Positions 41,990 to 51,187 of a stretch of DNA of 64,000 nt are shown piece after piece; the first letter of the stretch is position 1; each line of letters starts with the position of its first letter. The DNA is from Streptomyces sp. TP-A0356 (lineage in GTDB: Bacteria > Actinomycetota > Actinomycetes > Streptomycetales > Streptomycetaceae), in the NCBI RefSeq assembly GCF_001417775.1, contig NZ_BBZJ01000019.1:248001-312000 (forward strand), in the 5' to 3' direction. The translations under genes were made by a program, and so were the position numbers. Below the pieces are notes generated by a model. It had not been told where the DNA came from and did not search any database. It worked only from the letters and a program-made list of their open reading frames with translations.

Positions 41990-43618
41990 CTAGTGGGACG
42001 CCCCGGCCGTGGCAGGCGGCAGTTCCACCTGCACCCCCGGGTCGCCCGCGTCGGCCGTGTAGTCCTCCGGCCTCGTCTCGTCGACGCCCTCCGGAGCCTT
42101 CACCGCCTTCAGGGCGAGGGTCAGCACGACCGCGACGGCCACGTTCAGCACGAACGCGGTCAGCCCGATGTAGCCGATCTCGCCGATGCCGGGGATCTCC
42201 TTCGCCGAGCCGCCGAAGTGCTTCTGCGTCGGCGAGGCGACCCCGTAGGCGGCGAACGTGCCGTACACCATGCCCACCGCCCAGCCCGCCAGCAGCGCCC
42301 AGCGGTGGAACCAGCGGGTGAACAGACCGCCGACCATGGCCGGGAAGGTCTGCAGGATCCAGATGCCGCCGAGCAGCTGGAAGTTGATCGCCACCGTCTT
42401 GTCCATGGTCAGGACGAAGACCAGGGCGCCCACCTTCACCAGCAGGGACACGATCTTGGAGACCCGGGTCTCCTGCTGGGGCGTGGCGTCGGGCTTGATG
42501 AAGTCCTTGTAGATGTTGCGCGTGAAGAGGTTCGCCGCCGCGATCGACATGATCGCCGCCGGGACCAGCGCCCCGATGCCGATCGCCGCGAAGGCCACGC
42601 CCGCGAACCAGTCCGGGAACATGGTCTCGAACAGCTGCGGGATCGCCAGCTGCCCGTTCTGCACCTTGATGCCGGCCGCGATCGCCATGAAGCCCAGCAG
42701 TGCCAGCAGGCCCAGCATCAGGGAGTACAACGGCAGGATCGTGGTGTTGCGGCGGATCACCTCACGGCTGCGCGAGGACAGCGTGGCCGTGATCGAGTGC
42801 GGGTACATGAACAGCGCCAGCGCCGAGCCCAGCGCGAGCGTCGCGTACGTCCACTGGCCCGCCTCCGGCGGCGCGAGGGCCCCGCGCGGCTTGCCTGTCA
42901 CCGGGTTCGTCTGCGCGAACGCGTGGGCCGCCTTCGCGAAGATCGCGTCGAAGCCGCCCAGCTTGATCGGGATGTAGATGATCGCCACCGCGATGACGAT
43001 GTAGATCAGCGTGTCCTTCACGAACGCGATCAGGGCGGGAGCCCGCAGACCCGACGAGTACGTGTAGGCGGCCAGCACACCGAAGGCGATCAGCAGCGGC
43101 AGGTCCTTCACGAACCAGTTGGTGTTCTCGCCGCCGCCGACGCCCATGACGTCCAGCACGGCCTGGATGCCGACGAGTTGGAGCGCGATGTACGGCATCG
43201 TCGCCAGGATGCCGGTCACGGCCACCGCCAGCGACAGGCCCTTCGAACCGAAGCGGCCGCGCACGAAGTCCGACGTCGTCACGTACCCGTGCCGGTGCGA
43301 CACCGACCACAGCCGGGGCAGGAACGTGAAGATCAGCGGGTAGACCAGGATGGTGTACGGCACGGCGAAGAAGCCCCCCGCGCCCGCCGCGTAGATCGCC
43401 GCGGGGACGGCCACGAACGTGTACGCCGTGTACAGGTCGCCGCCGAGCAGGAACCAGGTGATCCAGGTGCCGAACGAACGTCCGCCCAGGCCCCATTCGT
43501 CCAGGCTGTGCTCGTTCTCGGCCCTGCGCCAGCGCGCCGCCAGGAAGCCCATGACGGTGACGGCCAGGAAGAAGAAGATGAAGACGCCGAGCGCGACGCC
43601 GTTCACGCCGTGCTTCAT
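41990..43618 (-). CDS. Sodium:solute symporter (SSS family, monocarboxylate-type)
   Basis: 542 residues, 13 or so membrane helices starting with ALGVFIFFFLAVTVMGFLAA. SSS-family signatures include YTAYTFVAVPAAIYAAGAGG, VSHRHGYVTTSDFVRGRFGS and IGIGALVPAAIMSIAAANLFT. Together with a DUF3311 partner this resembles actinobacterial monocarboxylate/acetate symporters (MctC-like). Translation is coupled to the upstream gene by ATGA. The substrate is not determinable here; pyruvate, acetate or propionate are the best guesses. Confidence 0.88.
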   Translation of the reverse strand: MKHGVNGVALGVFIFFFLAVTVMGFLAARWRRAENEHSLDEWGLGGRSFGTWITWFLLGGDLYTAYTFVAVPAAIYAAGAGGFFAVPYTILVYPLIFTFLPRLWSVSHRHGYVTTSDFVRGRFGSKGLSLAVAVTGILATMPYIALQLVGIQAVLDVMGVGGGENTNWFVKDLPLLIAFGVLAAYTYSSGLRAPALIAFVKDTLIYIVIAVAIIYIPIKLGGFDAIFAKAAHAFAQTNPVTGKPRGALAPPEAGQWTYATLALGSALALFMYPHSITATLSSRSREVIRRNTTILPLYSLMLGLLALLGFMAIAAGIKVQNGQLAIPQLFETMFPDWFAGVAFAAIGIGALVPAAIMSIAAANLFTRNIYKDFIKPDATPQQETRVSKIVSLLVKVGALVFVLTMDKTVAINFQLLGGIWILQTFPAMVGGLFTRWFHRWALLAGWAVGMVYGTFAAYGVASPTQKHFGGSAKEIPGIGEIGYIGLTAFVLNVAVAVVLTLALKAVKAPEGVDETRPEDYTADAGDPGVQVELPPATAGASH

Positions 43619-43881
43619 TCCGCCGCACCCCCCTTCCGGTCGGTGCGGGCGCGCTGGTCACGCTGCCACAGCTGGTACGCGATCAGCGTCAGCGCCGTGG
43701 AGATCAGAACCCACAGCATCTGGTACCAGTAGAAGAACGGGATGCCGATGAGCGTGGGGTCCGTCTTGGCGTAGGAGCCGACCCACAGCATCGCGACGAA
43801 GGGTGCTACGAGGCAGAGGGCGATGACGACGCGCATGGGCGTCACCACCGCTGCTCTGGTCACATCCGACTGATCTGACAT
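43615..43881 (-). CDS. DUF3311 small membrane subunit of the symporter
   Basis: 88 residues with two membrane helices (VVIALCLVAPFVAMLWVGSY and YWYQMLWVLISTALTLIAYQ) and a charged C-terminus. DUF3311 proteins occur next to SSS transporters and are thought to be accessory subunits. ATG 43881 is preceded by GGACGGAG; the stop overlaps the symporter ATG. Confidence 0.85.
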   Translation of the reverse strand: MSDQSDVTRAAVVTPMRVVIALCLVAPFVAMLWVGSYAKTDPTLIGIPFFYWYQMLWVLISTALTLIAYQLWQRDQRARTDRKGGAAE

Positions 43882-44085
43882 CTGGCGGCTCCGTCCCCTC
43901 ACTGTTCACCTGTGTAACGCGCCAGGCAATGTAAGTGACCGTGTCGCGCAAGCGGAAGCCCTCGTCCGTATATCGGTACTCGGGAACGCCCGAAACCCTG
44001 GCGGGGACGTCGCTCCCCACGGTCCGTGCGCATCCTCTCGCTCTTCTCCGGCGCCGGGAACAGCCCCGGCCGGGCTCCTCGGGAA

Positions 44086-44104
44086 GTCGCGCCCCGCGCG
44101 CGAC
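44086..44104 (-). terminator. Possible terminator of dasR
   Basis: GTCGCG...CGCGAC stem with a GC-rich loop, 13 nt beyond the dasR stop. Short stem; tentative. Confidence 0.4.
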
Positions 44105-44116
44105 CCGCCGGGCGGC

Positions 44117-44881
44117 CTACTCCTGCGGCCTCTTCAGCCGCGCCACGAACTTGTAGCGGTCCCCGCGGTAGACCGACCGCACCCACTCCACGGGCTTGCC
44201 CTCCTTGTCCAGCGAGTGCCGGGAGAGCATCAGCATCGGTAGGCCCACGTCCGTGCCGAGCAGCCCCGCCTCGCGCGGGGTGGCCAGCGAGGTCTCGATG
44301 GTCTCCTCCGCCTCGGCGAGGTGGACGTCGTACACCTCGGCGAGTGCGGTGTAGAGGGAGGTGTACTTCACCAGTGACCGGCGCAGCGCCGGGAAGCGCT
44401 TGGCGGACAGGTGCGTCGTCTCGATCGCCATCGGCTCGCCGCTGGCCAGTCGGAGCCGCTCGATACGCAGCACCCGGCCGCCGGCCGAGATGTCCAGAAG
44501 GCCGGCGAGCGTGTCGTCGGCGGTGATGTAGCCGATGTCCAGCAGCTGTGAGGTCGGTTCGAGGCCCTGGGCGCGCATGTCCTCGGTGTACGAGGTCAGT
44601 TGGAGGGCCTGTGAGACCTTGGGCTTGGCCACGAACGTGCCCTTGCCCTGGATGCGCTCGAGGCGGCCCTCGACGACCAGTTCCTGGAGGGCCTGGCGCA
44701 CGGTCGTCCGCGAGGTGTCGAACTCCGCGGCCAGGGTGCGCTCGGGCGGTACCGGAGTGCCGGGCGGCAGCGTCTCCGTCATGTCGAGCAGGTGCTTCTT
44801 CAGGCGGTAGTACTTGGGCACACGCGCGGTGCGGACGGTCGCCCCGCCCTCGCTCTCCGCACTGCTGACGTCGGTGCTCAT
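44117..44881 (-). CDS. dasR: GntR/HutC-family GlcNAc-responsive regulator DasR
   Basis: 254 residues, the length of S. coelicolor DasR, with nearly the same sequence as I remember it. Winged helix: VPKYYRLKKHLLDM, PPERTLAAEFDTSRTTVRQA, RIQGKGTFVAKPKV. The UTRA effector domain follows (ALQLTSYTEDMRAQGLEP... VRSVYRGDRYKFVARL). DasR represses chitin/GlcNAc uptake genes and links nutrient state to development and antibiotics; glucosamine-6-phosphate and GlcNAc-6-phosphate release it. It is divergent from dasABC with dre sites between. Confidence 0.97.
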   Translation of the reverse strand: MSTDVSSAESEGGATVRTARVPKYYRLKKHLLDMTETLPPGTPVPPERTLAAEFDTSRTTVRQALQELVVEGRLERIQGKGTFVAKPKVSQALQLTSYTEDMRAQGLEPTSQLLDIGYITADDTLAGLLDISAGGRVLRIERLRLASGEPMAIETTHLSAKRFPALRRSLVKYTSLYTALAEVYDVHLAEAEETIETSLATPREAGLLGTDVGLPMLMLSRHSLDKEGKPVEWVRSVYRGDRYKFVARLKRPQE

Positions 44882-45034
44882 GCTCTGCCTTCCCGGCTCC
44901 GGATGCCGAAGTGGCCGACAGACCGTCGGCCACGGCTCACATCGTGACACGGCTGCATGGAGAGGGGTGCTCCCGCACGCTGCGTGATCCCCGTATGCGG
45001 CCGGGGATCCCCTCTGTATACCGTCGGCACCCCG

Positions 45035-45050
45035 GCTGGTCTAGTCCACC
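45035..45050. promoter_or_regulatory. DasR-responsive element (dre), dasR side
   Basis: GCTGGTCTAGTCCACC matches 13 of 16 positions of the dre consensus ACTGGTCTAGACCACT. It lies 154 nt upstream of the dasR start. Confidence 0.75.
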
Positions 45051-45181
45051 CCGCTCAAGTGGTCCAGTGGCCGGAGCGGCAAGACGCCCGCCCGTTTTCG
45101 CTGGGTTCCTACTTAAAGGTCCTTGCATATGTAGGTCCCATAACGGACGTCCGGAGCATGCCGAACACCCTTGACACTCCT

Positions 45182-45222
45182 ATTGGTCTGGGCCAAGCTC
45201 CCCCGTACTGGTCTACACCATT
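45182..45222. promoter_or_regulatory. Two DasR-responsive elements upstream of dasA
   Basis: ATTGGTCTGGGCCAAG (45182-45197, 11 of 16) and ACTGGTCTACACCATT (45207-45222, 14 of 16) are 25 bp apart, about 90-130 nt before the dasA start. This agrees with the two dre sites reported at dasA in S. coelicolor. Confidence 0.85.
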
Positions 45223-45308
45223 GGTCCAGGTCCCGGCCCCACGGGCGGTACTCGTCGTCAGTCGCCGCGGGGACAAGGGGGGTTTGTGGCATCCCTGAGG
45301 AGGGTGGC

Positions 45309-46595
45309 GTGAAGCGCAAGCTGACAGCCGCGATCGGTATCGCGGGCATGATGGTCTCCATCGCGGCGTGCGGGGGCAGCGGCGGCAAGTCCGGCGCATC
45401 GGACAAGGGGGCGGACGCAAAGGAGCTCACCGTCTGGCTGACGGTCGATGCCCAGAACAACTGGCCCGCGCTGGTGAAGGCCGCCGACGACGCGGTGCTG
45501 AAGAAGCACCCGGGCGTGAAGATCAAGCACGAGTACTACGGCTGGCCGGACAAGAACCCCAAGCTCGACGCGGTCCTCGCCACCGACAAGGCGCCCGACG
45601 TGGTCGAGATGGGCAACAGCGAGATGCTCGGCTACATGGTCAAGGGCGCCTTCGCCCCCGTCGACCCGGCCAAGTTCGACAACTCCGGCCAGTGGCTGGA
45701 CGGCCTGAAGACCTCGGTGACGTACGACGGCCAGACCTACGGCGTCCCGTACTACGCCGGCGGCCGCGTCGCCAACTGGCGCAAGGACATCGCCGCGTCG
45801 GCCGGCATCAAGGCGCCCCCGAAGACCTACCCGGAGCTGACCGCCGACCTGGACAAGATCCAGAAGAAGGAGGGCGCCACGTTCAGCGCCTGGTACCAGC
45901 CGACGCGCGACTGGTACGCGGCCATGTCCTTCGTCTACGACGCCGGCGGCTCCATCGCCAAGCAGGAGGGCGGCCAGTGGAAGGCCAACCTCTCCTCGCC
46001 CGAGTCCGTCAAGGGCCTCACCGAGTTCAAGAAGGTCGTCGACACGTACATGCACGGCGACAAGACCAAGGACGAGTCCGACCGTTACATCGTCTACGGC
46101 CAGGGCAAGTCCTCCATGATCTTCGCTGCCGCCTGGGAGGGCGCCACCGCGGCCGACCCCAAGAACGACAAGACCGGCAAGCTGAAGAACAACCTCGAGA
46201 ACTTCGTGATGCCCGGCCCGTCCGGCAAGAACATCCCGGTCTTCCTGGGCGGTTCGGACCTCGCGATCCCGGTGAAGTCCAAGGCGCAGGCCCTGGCCGC
46301 CGAGTGGATCAACGCGTTCACGGGCTCGCAGGGACAGAAGGGCCTGATGGCCAAGGGCAACCTGCCCAACAACAAGACCGACCTCGCCACGCTGAAGAAC
46401 GACCCGGCGACGGCGGTCCCGGCCACCGCGGCCGAGTCCAACTGGTTCGTCCCCATGGCCCCGGGCTGGGGCCAGGTCGAGAAGGCGCAGATCCTGCAGA
46501 CCATGCTGCAGGACGTCGGCACCGGCAAGAAGCCGGTCGAGGCCGCCGCCAAGGAGGCGGACGCCGCGATCGACAAGGTCATCAACACCAAGTGA
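45309..46595 (+). CDS. dasA: Chitobiose ABC transporter, lipoprotein solute-binding subunit
   Basis: 428 residues from GTG 45309 (GAGGAG upstream). A lipoprotein signal, VKRKLTAAIGIAGMMVSIAAC, ends at the lipidated Cys after a basic n-region. The remainder is a family 1 solute-binding protein (LTVWLTVDAQNNW, DVVEMGNSEMLGYMVKGAFAP, SMIFAAAWEGATAADP). In S. coelicolor DasA binds N,N'-diacetylchitobiose and mutants block development. Expression should be under DasR through two dre sites. A hairpin in the 165-nt gap before dasB may reduce read-through so the binding protein exceeds the permeases. Confidence 0.96.
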   Translation: MKRKLTAAIGIAGMMVSIAACGGSGGKSGASDKGADAKELTVWLTVDAQNNWPALVKAADDAVLKKHPGVKIKHEYYGWPDKNPKLDAVLATDKAPDVVEMGNSEMLGYMVKGAFAPVDPAKFDNSGQWLDGLKTSVTYDGQTYGVPYYAGGRVANWRKDIAASAGIKAPPKTYPELTADLDKIQKKEGATFSAWYQPTRDWYAAMSFVYDAGGSIAKQEGGQWKANLSSPESVKGLTEFKKVVDTYMHGDKTKDESDRYIVYGQGKSSMIFAAAWEGATAADPKNDKTGKLKNNLENFVMPGPSGKNIPVFLGGSDLAIPVKSKAQALAAEWINAFTGSQGQKGLMAKGNLPNNKTDLATLKNDPATAVPATAAESNWFVPMAPGWGQVEKAQILQTMLQDVGTGKKPVEAAAKEADAAIDKVINTK

Positions 46596-46603
46596 CCCGG
46601 GCG

Positions 46604-46645
46604 CAGGGCCCCACAGCCCCGGGGGGTACGTGGGGCGGGGCCCTG
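46604..46645 (+). terminator. Attenuating stem-loop between dasA and dasB
   Basis: CAGGGCCCC (46604-46612) pairs with GGGGCCCTG (46637-46645), 9 bp perfect. The remaining spacer to 46760 contains two imperfect copies of a GTGCGGG...TTCGCC...ACGACC element. No gene seen. Confidence 0.65.
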
Positions 46646-46760
46646 CTTCTCGCACGACCGCGGCGGCTGCGTCCCCGAGCGGTCGTGCGGGCTTCGCCTT
46701 CGTTACGACCGTGCGGGGTTTCGCCCTCGTACGACCTGAGGGACCCCTGAGGAGCGCGCG

Positions 46761-47747
46761 ATGAGTGCCGCAGACACGAGAACCCCTGCCAAGGTGCCGC
46801 CGCCGCGGCCGGCGCCGCCACCGAGCGTCCCCGCGAGACCGCGCGCACGACGGACGTCGGGCGGGGCCGCCGCCCCCTGGGCGCTGCTCGCTCCCTGTCT
46901 GATCGTCCTCGCCCTGGTGATGGGCTATCCGCTGGTCCGCCTGGTCACCCTCTCCTTCCAGAGGTTCGGCCAGTCCCAGCTCTGGGGGTTCAGGGCCGCC
47001 GAGCCGGTCGGCCTCGCGAACTTCACCCATGTGCTCGGCGACGGCGAGTTCTGGACCGTCGTCCTGCGTACCATCCTCTTCGCGGCCGGCTCGGTGATCT
47101 TCACCATGGTCGCCGGCATGCTGATCGCGCTGCTGCTCCAGCGGGTGTCCGGCTGGGTGAAGACGCTCGTCAACATCGCGCTGGTGGCCAGCTGGGGTAT
47201 GCCGATCATCGTCGCGACCACGGTCTTCAAGTGGCTCTTCGACTCGGACTACGGCATCTTCAACGCCCTGCTCAGCAAGCTGCCGGGCATCGACATGATC
47301 GGCCACAACTGGTTCGCGAGCGGACCCCAGGGCCTGGCCGTGATCATGCTCCTGGTGGTGTGGGGCGCCGTGCCGTTCGTGGTCATCACGCTCGGCGCGG
47401 GGCTCACCCAGGTGCCCAAGGAGCTGGAGGAGGCGGCCCGGCTCGACGGCGCGGGCTCCTGGGGCGTCTTCCGATATGTGACCCTGCCGATCCTGAAGCC
47501 GATCGTCGTGATGCTCACGACCCTCTCCGTCATCTGGGACATGGGCGTCTTCCCGCAGGTCTTCGTGATGCGCGGCGGCCACCCCGAGGCCGAGTTCCAG
47601 CTGCTCACCACCTACTCGTACGACAGGGCGTTCGTGGTCAACGACTACGGGCAGGGTTCCGCGATCGCGCTGATCACCGTGTTGTTGCTGCTCGGTGTCG
47701 TCGCCGTCTACATGCGTCAGATGCTGAAGATCGGAGAGGTGGAATGA
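46761..47747 (+). CDS. dasB: Chitobiose ABC transporter permease
   Basis: 328 residues, six membrane helices after a Pro/Ala-rich 40-residue N-terminus. The EAA loop that docks the ATPase is present (ELEEAARLDGAGSWGVFRYV). MalF-type half of the DasABC importer. No ATPase gene is in the locus; in S. coelicolor the shared ATPase MsiK energises this system. Stop overlaps dasC start (ATGA). Confidence 0.95.
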   Translation: MSAADTRTPAKVPPPRPAPPPSVPARPRARRTSGGAAAPWALLAPCLIVLALVMGYPLVRLVTLSFQRFGQSQLWGFRAAEPVGLANFTHVLGDGEFWTVVLRTILFAAGSVIFTMVAGMLIALLLQRVSGWVKTLVNIALVASWGMPIIVATTVFKWLFDSDYGIFNALLSKLPGIDMIGHNWFASGPQGLAVIMLLVVWGAVPFVVITLGAGLTQVPKELEEAARLDGAGSWGVFRYVTLPILKPIVVMLTTLSVIWDMGVFPQVFVMRGGHPEAEFQLLTTYSYDRAFVVNDYGQGSAIALITVLLLLGVVAVYMRQMLKIGEVE

Positions 47748-48604
47748 GCGCGACGGCCCTTTCCGAGCGCACCGCGGCCCGCCGCCGGGGGAAGTCCAGG
47801 CTCGGCTGGAACCTCCTCGGCCTGCTCGTCTTCCTCACCGTGGGCTTCCCCGTCTACTGGATGGTAGACACGGCCCTCAAGCCCGCGAAGGACGCCATCG
47901 ATCCGGATCCGAGCCTGCTGCCCACAGGCGTCACGCTGGCCAACTTCCGCCGGGCACTGGACATCGCGGACTTCTGGGGACCGGTCGGCCGCAGCCTGAT
48001 CGTGTCGCTGTCGGTGGTCGCGATCGGCGTCGTCGTCGGCATGCTGGCCGCGCTCGCCATCTCCCGCTTCGCCTTCCGCGGCCGAAAGATCGTGATCGTG
48101 GGCATCCTGGCGGTCCAGATGGTCCCGCTGGTCGCCATGATCATCCCGGTCTTCCTGCTCCTCAACGACCTCGGCCAGTACGACAAGTTGTCGGGCCTGA
48201 TCATCACGTATCTGACCTTCATCCTCCCGTTCACGGTGTGGACGCTGCGCGGCTTCATCGTCAACATCCCGCGCGAGCTGGAGGAGGCGGCGATGGTGGA
48301 CGGCTGCTCCCGGACCGGCGCCTTCCTGCGCGTGGTCTTCCCGTTGCTCGCGCCCGGCCTGGTCGCCACCTCGGTGTACGGCTTCATCCAGGCGTGGAAC
48401 GAGTACCTGTACGCCCTGATGCTGATGAGCCAGCAGAACCAGACCGCGACCGTCTGGCTCGGCAACTTCACCACCAAGCACGGCACCGAGTACGCCCCGA
48501 TGATGGCCGGTTCCACGATGATGGCGGTGCCGATCGTCGTCCTCTTCCTCCTCGTTCAGCGCAAGATGGCCGCGGGCCTCACCGCGGGCGCCGTGAAGGG
48601 ATAA
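47744..48604 (+). CDS. dasC: Chitobiose ABC transporter permease
   Basis: 286 residues, six membrane helices, MalG-type. EAA loop ELEEAAMVDGCSRTGAFLRVV and a C-terminal helix ending LVQRKMAAGLTAGAVKG. Coupled to dasB by ATGA and followed 9 nt later by the glucosaminidase gene, so transport and hydrolysis are co-expressed. Confidence 0.95.
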   Translation: MSATALSERTAARRRGKSRLGWNLLGLLVFLTVGFPVYWMVDTALKPAKDAIDPDPSLLPTGVTLANFRRALDIADFWGPVGRSLIVSLSVVAIGVVVGMLAALAISRFAFRGRKIVIVGILAVQMVPLVAMIIPVFLLLNDLGQYDKLSGLIITYLTFILPFTVWTLRGFIVNIPRELEEAAMVDGCSRTGAFLRVVFPLLAPGLVATSVYGFIQAWNEYLYALMLMSQQNQTATVWLGNFTTKHGTEYAPMMAGSTMMAVPIVVLFLLVQRKMAAGLTAGAVKG

Positions 48605-48613
48605 CGCCACCCG

Positions 48614-50107
48614 ATGACGACATTCGCCAGCGGCACCGACACCCTCACGCGCGACGCGCTGACGGTCCTCCAGCCCGGCTTCACCGGCACCACGGCCCCC
48701 GACTGGGTGCTGCGCCGCCTCGGCGAGGGCCTGGCGTCCGTGGGCCTGTTCGGCCGGAACATCGCCTCACCGGAACAGCTCGCCGCCCTCACCGCCCAGT
48801 TGCGCGCCGAACGTGACGACGTACTCGTCGCCGTCGACGAGGAGGGGGGTGACGTCACGCGCCTGGAGGTGAGGACGGGGTCCTCCTTCCCGGGCAATCA
48901 CGCGCTCGGCGCGGTGGACGACGTGGAACTGACCCGAGAGGTGGCGCACGAACTCGGCCGCCGACTCGCGCGGTGCGGGGTGAACCTCAACTGGGCCCCT
49001 TCTGCCGACGTGAACTCCAATCCCGCCAACCCGGTGATCGGCGTACGGTCCTTCGGCGCCGACCCCCGGCTGGTGGCCCGGCACACCGCCGCCTACGTCA
49101 CCGGCCTCCAGTCCGCCGGTGTCGCCGCCTGCACCAAGCACTTCCCCGGGCACGGCGACACGGCGGTCGACTCCCATCACGCGCTGCCGCGCATCGACGC
49201 CGAGGCCTCTGTCCTCCGGGAGCGCGACCTGACCCCGTTCCGCGCGGCGATCGCCGCCGGCACGCGCGCGGTGATGAGCGCGCACATCCTGGTCCCGGCC
49301 CTGGACCCGGACCGCCCGGCAACGCTGTCCCGCCCCGTCCTCACCGACCTGTTGCGCGGTGAACTCGGCTACGACGGCCTGATCGTCACCGACGGCATGG
49401 AGATGCGGGCGATCGCCGGGACGTACGGCATCGAGCGCGGCAGCGTCCTCGCCATCGCGGCCGGGGCGGACGCCATCTGTGTGGGCGGCGGCCTCGCGGA
49501 CGACGAGACGGTACGGCGCCTGCGCGACGCCCTGGTCACGGCGGTGCGCTCGGGTGAACTGGCCGAGGAGCGGCTCGCCGAGGCGGCCGAACGGGTGCGG
49601 GCGCTGGCGCGGTGGGCGGCGTCGGCGGCCACGGAGAGTGCCGCGGGGCCTCCGGCCGCAGGCAGCGACATCGGTCTGCTCGCGGCCCGCCGCGCCCTGA
49701 AGGTCACCGGCGCGGACGGCTTCACCCCGCTCACCGAACCGCCCTACGTCGCCGCCCTCACCCCCGTCGCCAACATCGCCGTGGGCGACGAGACCCCCTG
49801 GGGTGTGGCCGCGGAGCTGTTCCGGCTGCTTCCCGGCACGGAGACGGGCAGTTTCGCGGGGGACACGGCGGGGGCGGCGGCGCTGGAGGCCGCCGGGAGG
49901 CGGCGGATCGTGGCGGTGGTGCGCGACGAACACCGCCACCCGTGGATGGCCGGGGCCCTCGACACGCTCCTCGCCGAGCGCCCCGACACGATCGTGGTCG
50001 AGATGGGCGTCCCCCAGGCCGCTCCCCGCGGCGCCCTGCACATCGCCACGCACGGGGCGGCGCGGGTGTGCGGACGGGCGGCCGCGGAGGTCATCGCGGG
50101 CGCGTGA
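48614..50107 (+). CDS. dasD: GH3 beta-N-acetylglucosaminidase
   Basis: 497 residues. GH3 signature KHFPGHGDTAVDSHHALP carries the His/Asp dyad typical of NagZ-type GH3 glucosaminidases, and VTDGMEMRAIAG carries the nucleophile Asp. No signal peptide, so it acts in the cytoplasm on chitobiose imported by DasABC, giving GlcNAc. The C-terminal 130 residues form an additional domain (VAALTPVANIAVGDETPWG) common in Streptomyces enzymes. Last gene of the das operon, ending at a bidirectional terminator. Confidence 0.93.
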   Translation: MTTFASGTDTLTRDALTVLQPGFTGTTAPDWVLRRLGEGLASVGLFGRNIASPEQLAALTAQLRAERDDVLVAVDEEGGDVTRLEVRTGSSFPGNHALGAVDDVELTREVAHELGRRLARCGVNLNWAPSADVNSNPANPVIGVRSFGADPRLVARHTAAYVTGLQSAGVAACTKHFPGHGDTAVDSHHALPRIDAEASVLRERDLTPFRAAIAAGTRAVMSAHILVPALDPDRPATLSRPVLTDLLRGELGYDGLIVTDGMEMRAIAGTYGIERGSVLAIAAGADAICVGGGLADDETVRRLRDALVTAVRSGELAEERLAEAAERVRALARWAASAATESAAGPPAAGSDIGLLAARRALKVTGADGFTPLTEPPYVAALTPVANIAVGDETPWGVAAELFRLLPGTETGSFAGDTAGAAALEAAGRRRIVAVVRDEHRHPWMAGALDTLLAERPDTIVVEMGVPQAAPRGALHIATHGAARVCGRAAAEVIAGA

Positions 50108-50118
50108 CCGTACGACGA

Positions 50119-50153
50119 AGGTGCCGGCCGCCCCCTGCGGGGCGCCGGCACCT
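50119..50153. terminator. Bidirectional terminator between dasD and nagB
   Basis: AGGTGCCGGC and GCCGGCACCT, perfect 10-bp outer arms extended by GCCCC/GGGGC inside, between convergent genes. Confidence 0.88.
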
Positions 50154-50179
50154 AGGCATGAGATCCCGCCCGGCTGACC

Positions 50180-50965
50180 TCAGATGCCTTGCCAGTCGGG
50201 CTTGTTGGCGTAGGCGTGCCGGAAGTAGCCGGCGAGCTTCAGCTTGGCGGCGGCGGCCTCGTCGACGACGACCGTCGCGTGCGGATGGAGCTGGAGGGCG
50301 GAGGCGGGGCAGACCGCGGCCACCGGACCCTCGACGGTCGCGGCGACGGCGTCCGCCTTGCCCTCGCCGGTCGCGAGGAGCACCAGGTGCCGTGCCTCCA
50401 GGATGGTCCCTATGCCCTGGGTGATCACATGATGCGGCACCTGGTCGATGTCTCCGTCGAAGAAGCGGGCGTTGTCGATCCTGGTCTGCTCGGTCAGCGT
50501 CTTGATCCGGGTGCGCGAGGCGAGCGAGGAACACGGCTCGTTGAACCCGATGTGCCCGTCGGTCCCGATGCCCAGCAGCTGCAGATCCACCCCGCCGGCC
50601 TCGGCGAGCGCCTTGTCGTACTCCTCGCACGCCGCCTGTACGTCCGCGGCGGTGCCGTCGGGCCCCATGAACGCCTCCATGCCGATCCCGAGCGGCTGAA
50701 GCACCTCACGCCGCAGCACCGACCGGTACGACTCCGGATGCTCGGCCGGCAGCCCCACGTACTCGTCGAGCTGCGCGATGCGTGCGCGCGAGGTGTCCAC
50801 GGCGCCGGAGCGCACCTTCGCCGCCAGCGCCTCGTAAATGGGCAGCGGGGTCGACCCGGTGGCCACGCCGAGCAGGGCGTCGGGCTTGCGTCGGAGCAGC
50901 TGTGCCATGGCCTCGGCGATGAGTTCGCCGCCCGCCTTGGCGTCCGGAACGATGACAACTTCCAC
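50180..50965 (-). CDS. nagB: Glucosamine-6-phosphate deaminase
   Basis: 261 residues from GTG 50965. Motifs: LGVATGSTPLPIYEAL (sugar-phosphate loop), LDEYVGLPAEHPESYR with the catalytic Asp, and GIGTDGHIGFNEPCSS, the NagB signature. It converts glucosamine-6-phosphate to fructose-6-phosphate and ammonia, thereby removing the DasR inducer. A dre site lies 52 nt upstream. Confidence 0.97.
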   Translation of the reverse strand: MEVVIVPDAKAGGELIAEAMAQLLRRKPDALLGVATGSTPLPIYEALAAKVRSGAVDTSRARIAQLDEYVGLPAEHPESYRSVLRREVLQPLGIGMEAFMGPDGTAADVQAACEEYDKALAEAGGVDLQLLGIGTDGHIGFNEPCSSLASRTRIKTLTEQTRIDNARFFDGDIDQVPHHVITQGIGTILEARHLVLLATGEGKADAVAATVEGPVAAVCPASALQLHPHATVVVDEAAAAKLKLAGYFRHAYANKPDWQGI

Positions 50966-51016
50966 GTCGGGCCTGCCGATCTGAAGAGGGCTCGCCTGGG
51001 AACCTGAGGGAACGCA

Positions 51017-51032
51017 TGTGGTATAGACCAAT
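51017..51032. promoter_or_regulatory. DasR-responsive element upstream of nagB
   Basis: TGTGGTATAGACCAAT matches 12 of 16 positions of the dre consensus, keeping the GGT...GACCA core, and sits at promoter distance from the nagB start. Confidence 0.8.
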
Positions 51033-51187
51033 CTAGCAGAAGCGGTCGTCCGGGGGCGGACCCGACGCCCGGGATTCCCCCGCCCTTCGTATGCAGGCAG
51101 CCCCCCGGATGCGCGGTCCCGGAGGCGGGGGAGTGCAATGGAGTCAGCCGGCGTCGTGCCGTACCGGTGAGACCCCAAGGAGGCCCC

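Noticed and set aside
45258..47582. 774-codon minus-strand frame opposite dasA and dasB
   Set aside because: His/Asp/Arg-rich shadow; the plus strand encodes the complete das proteins.
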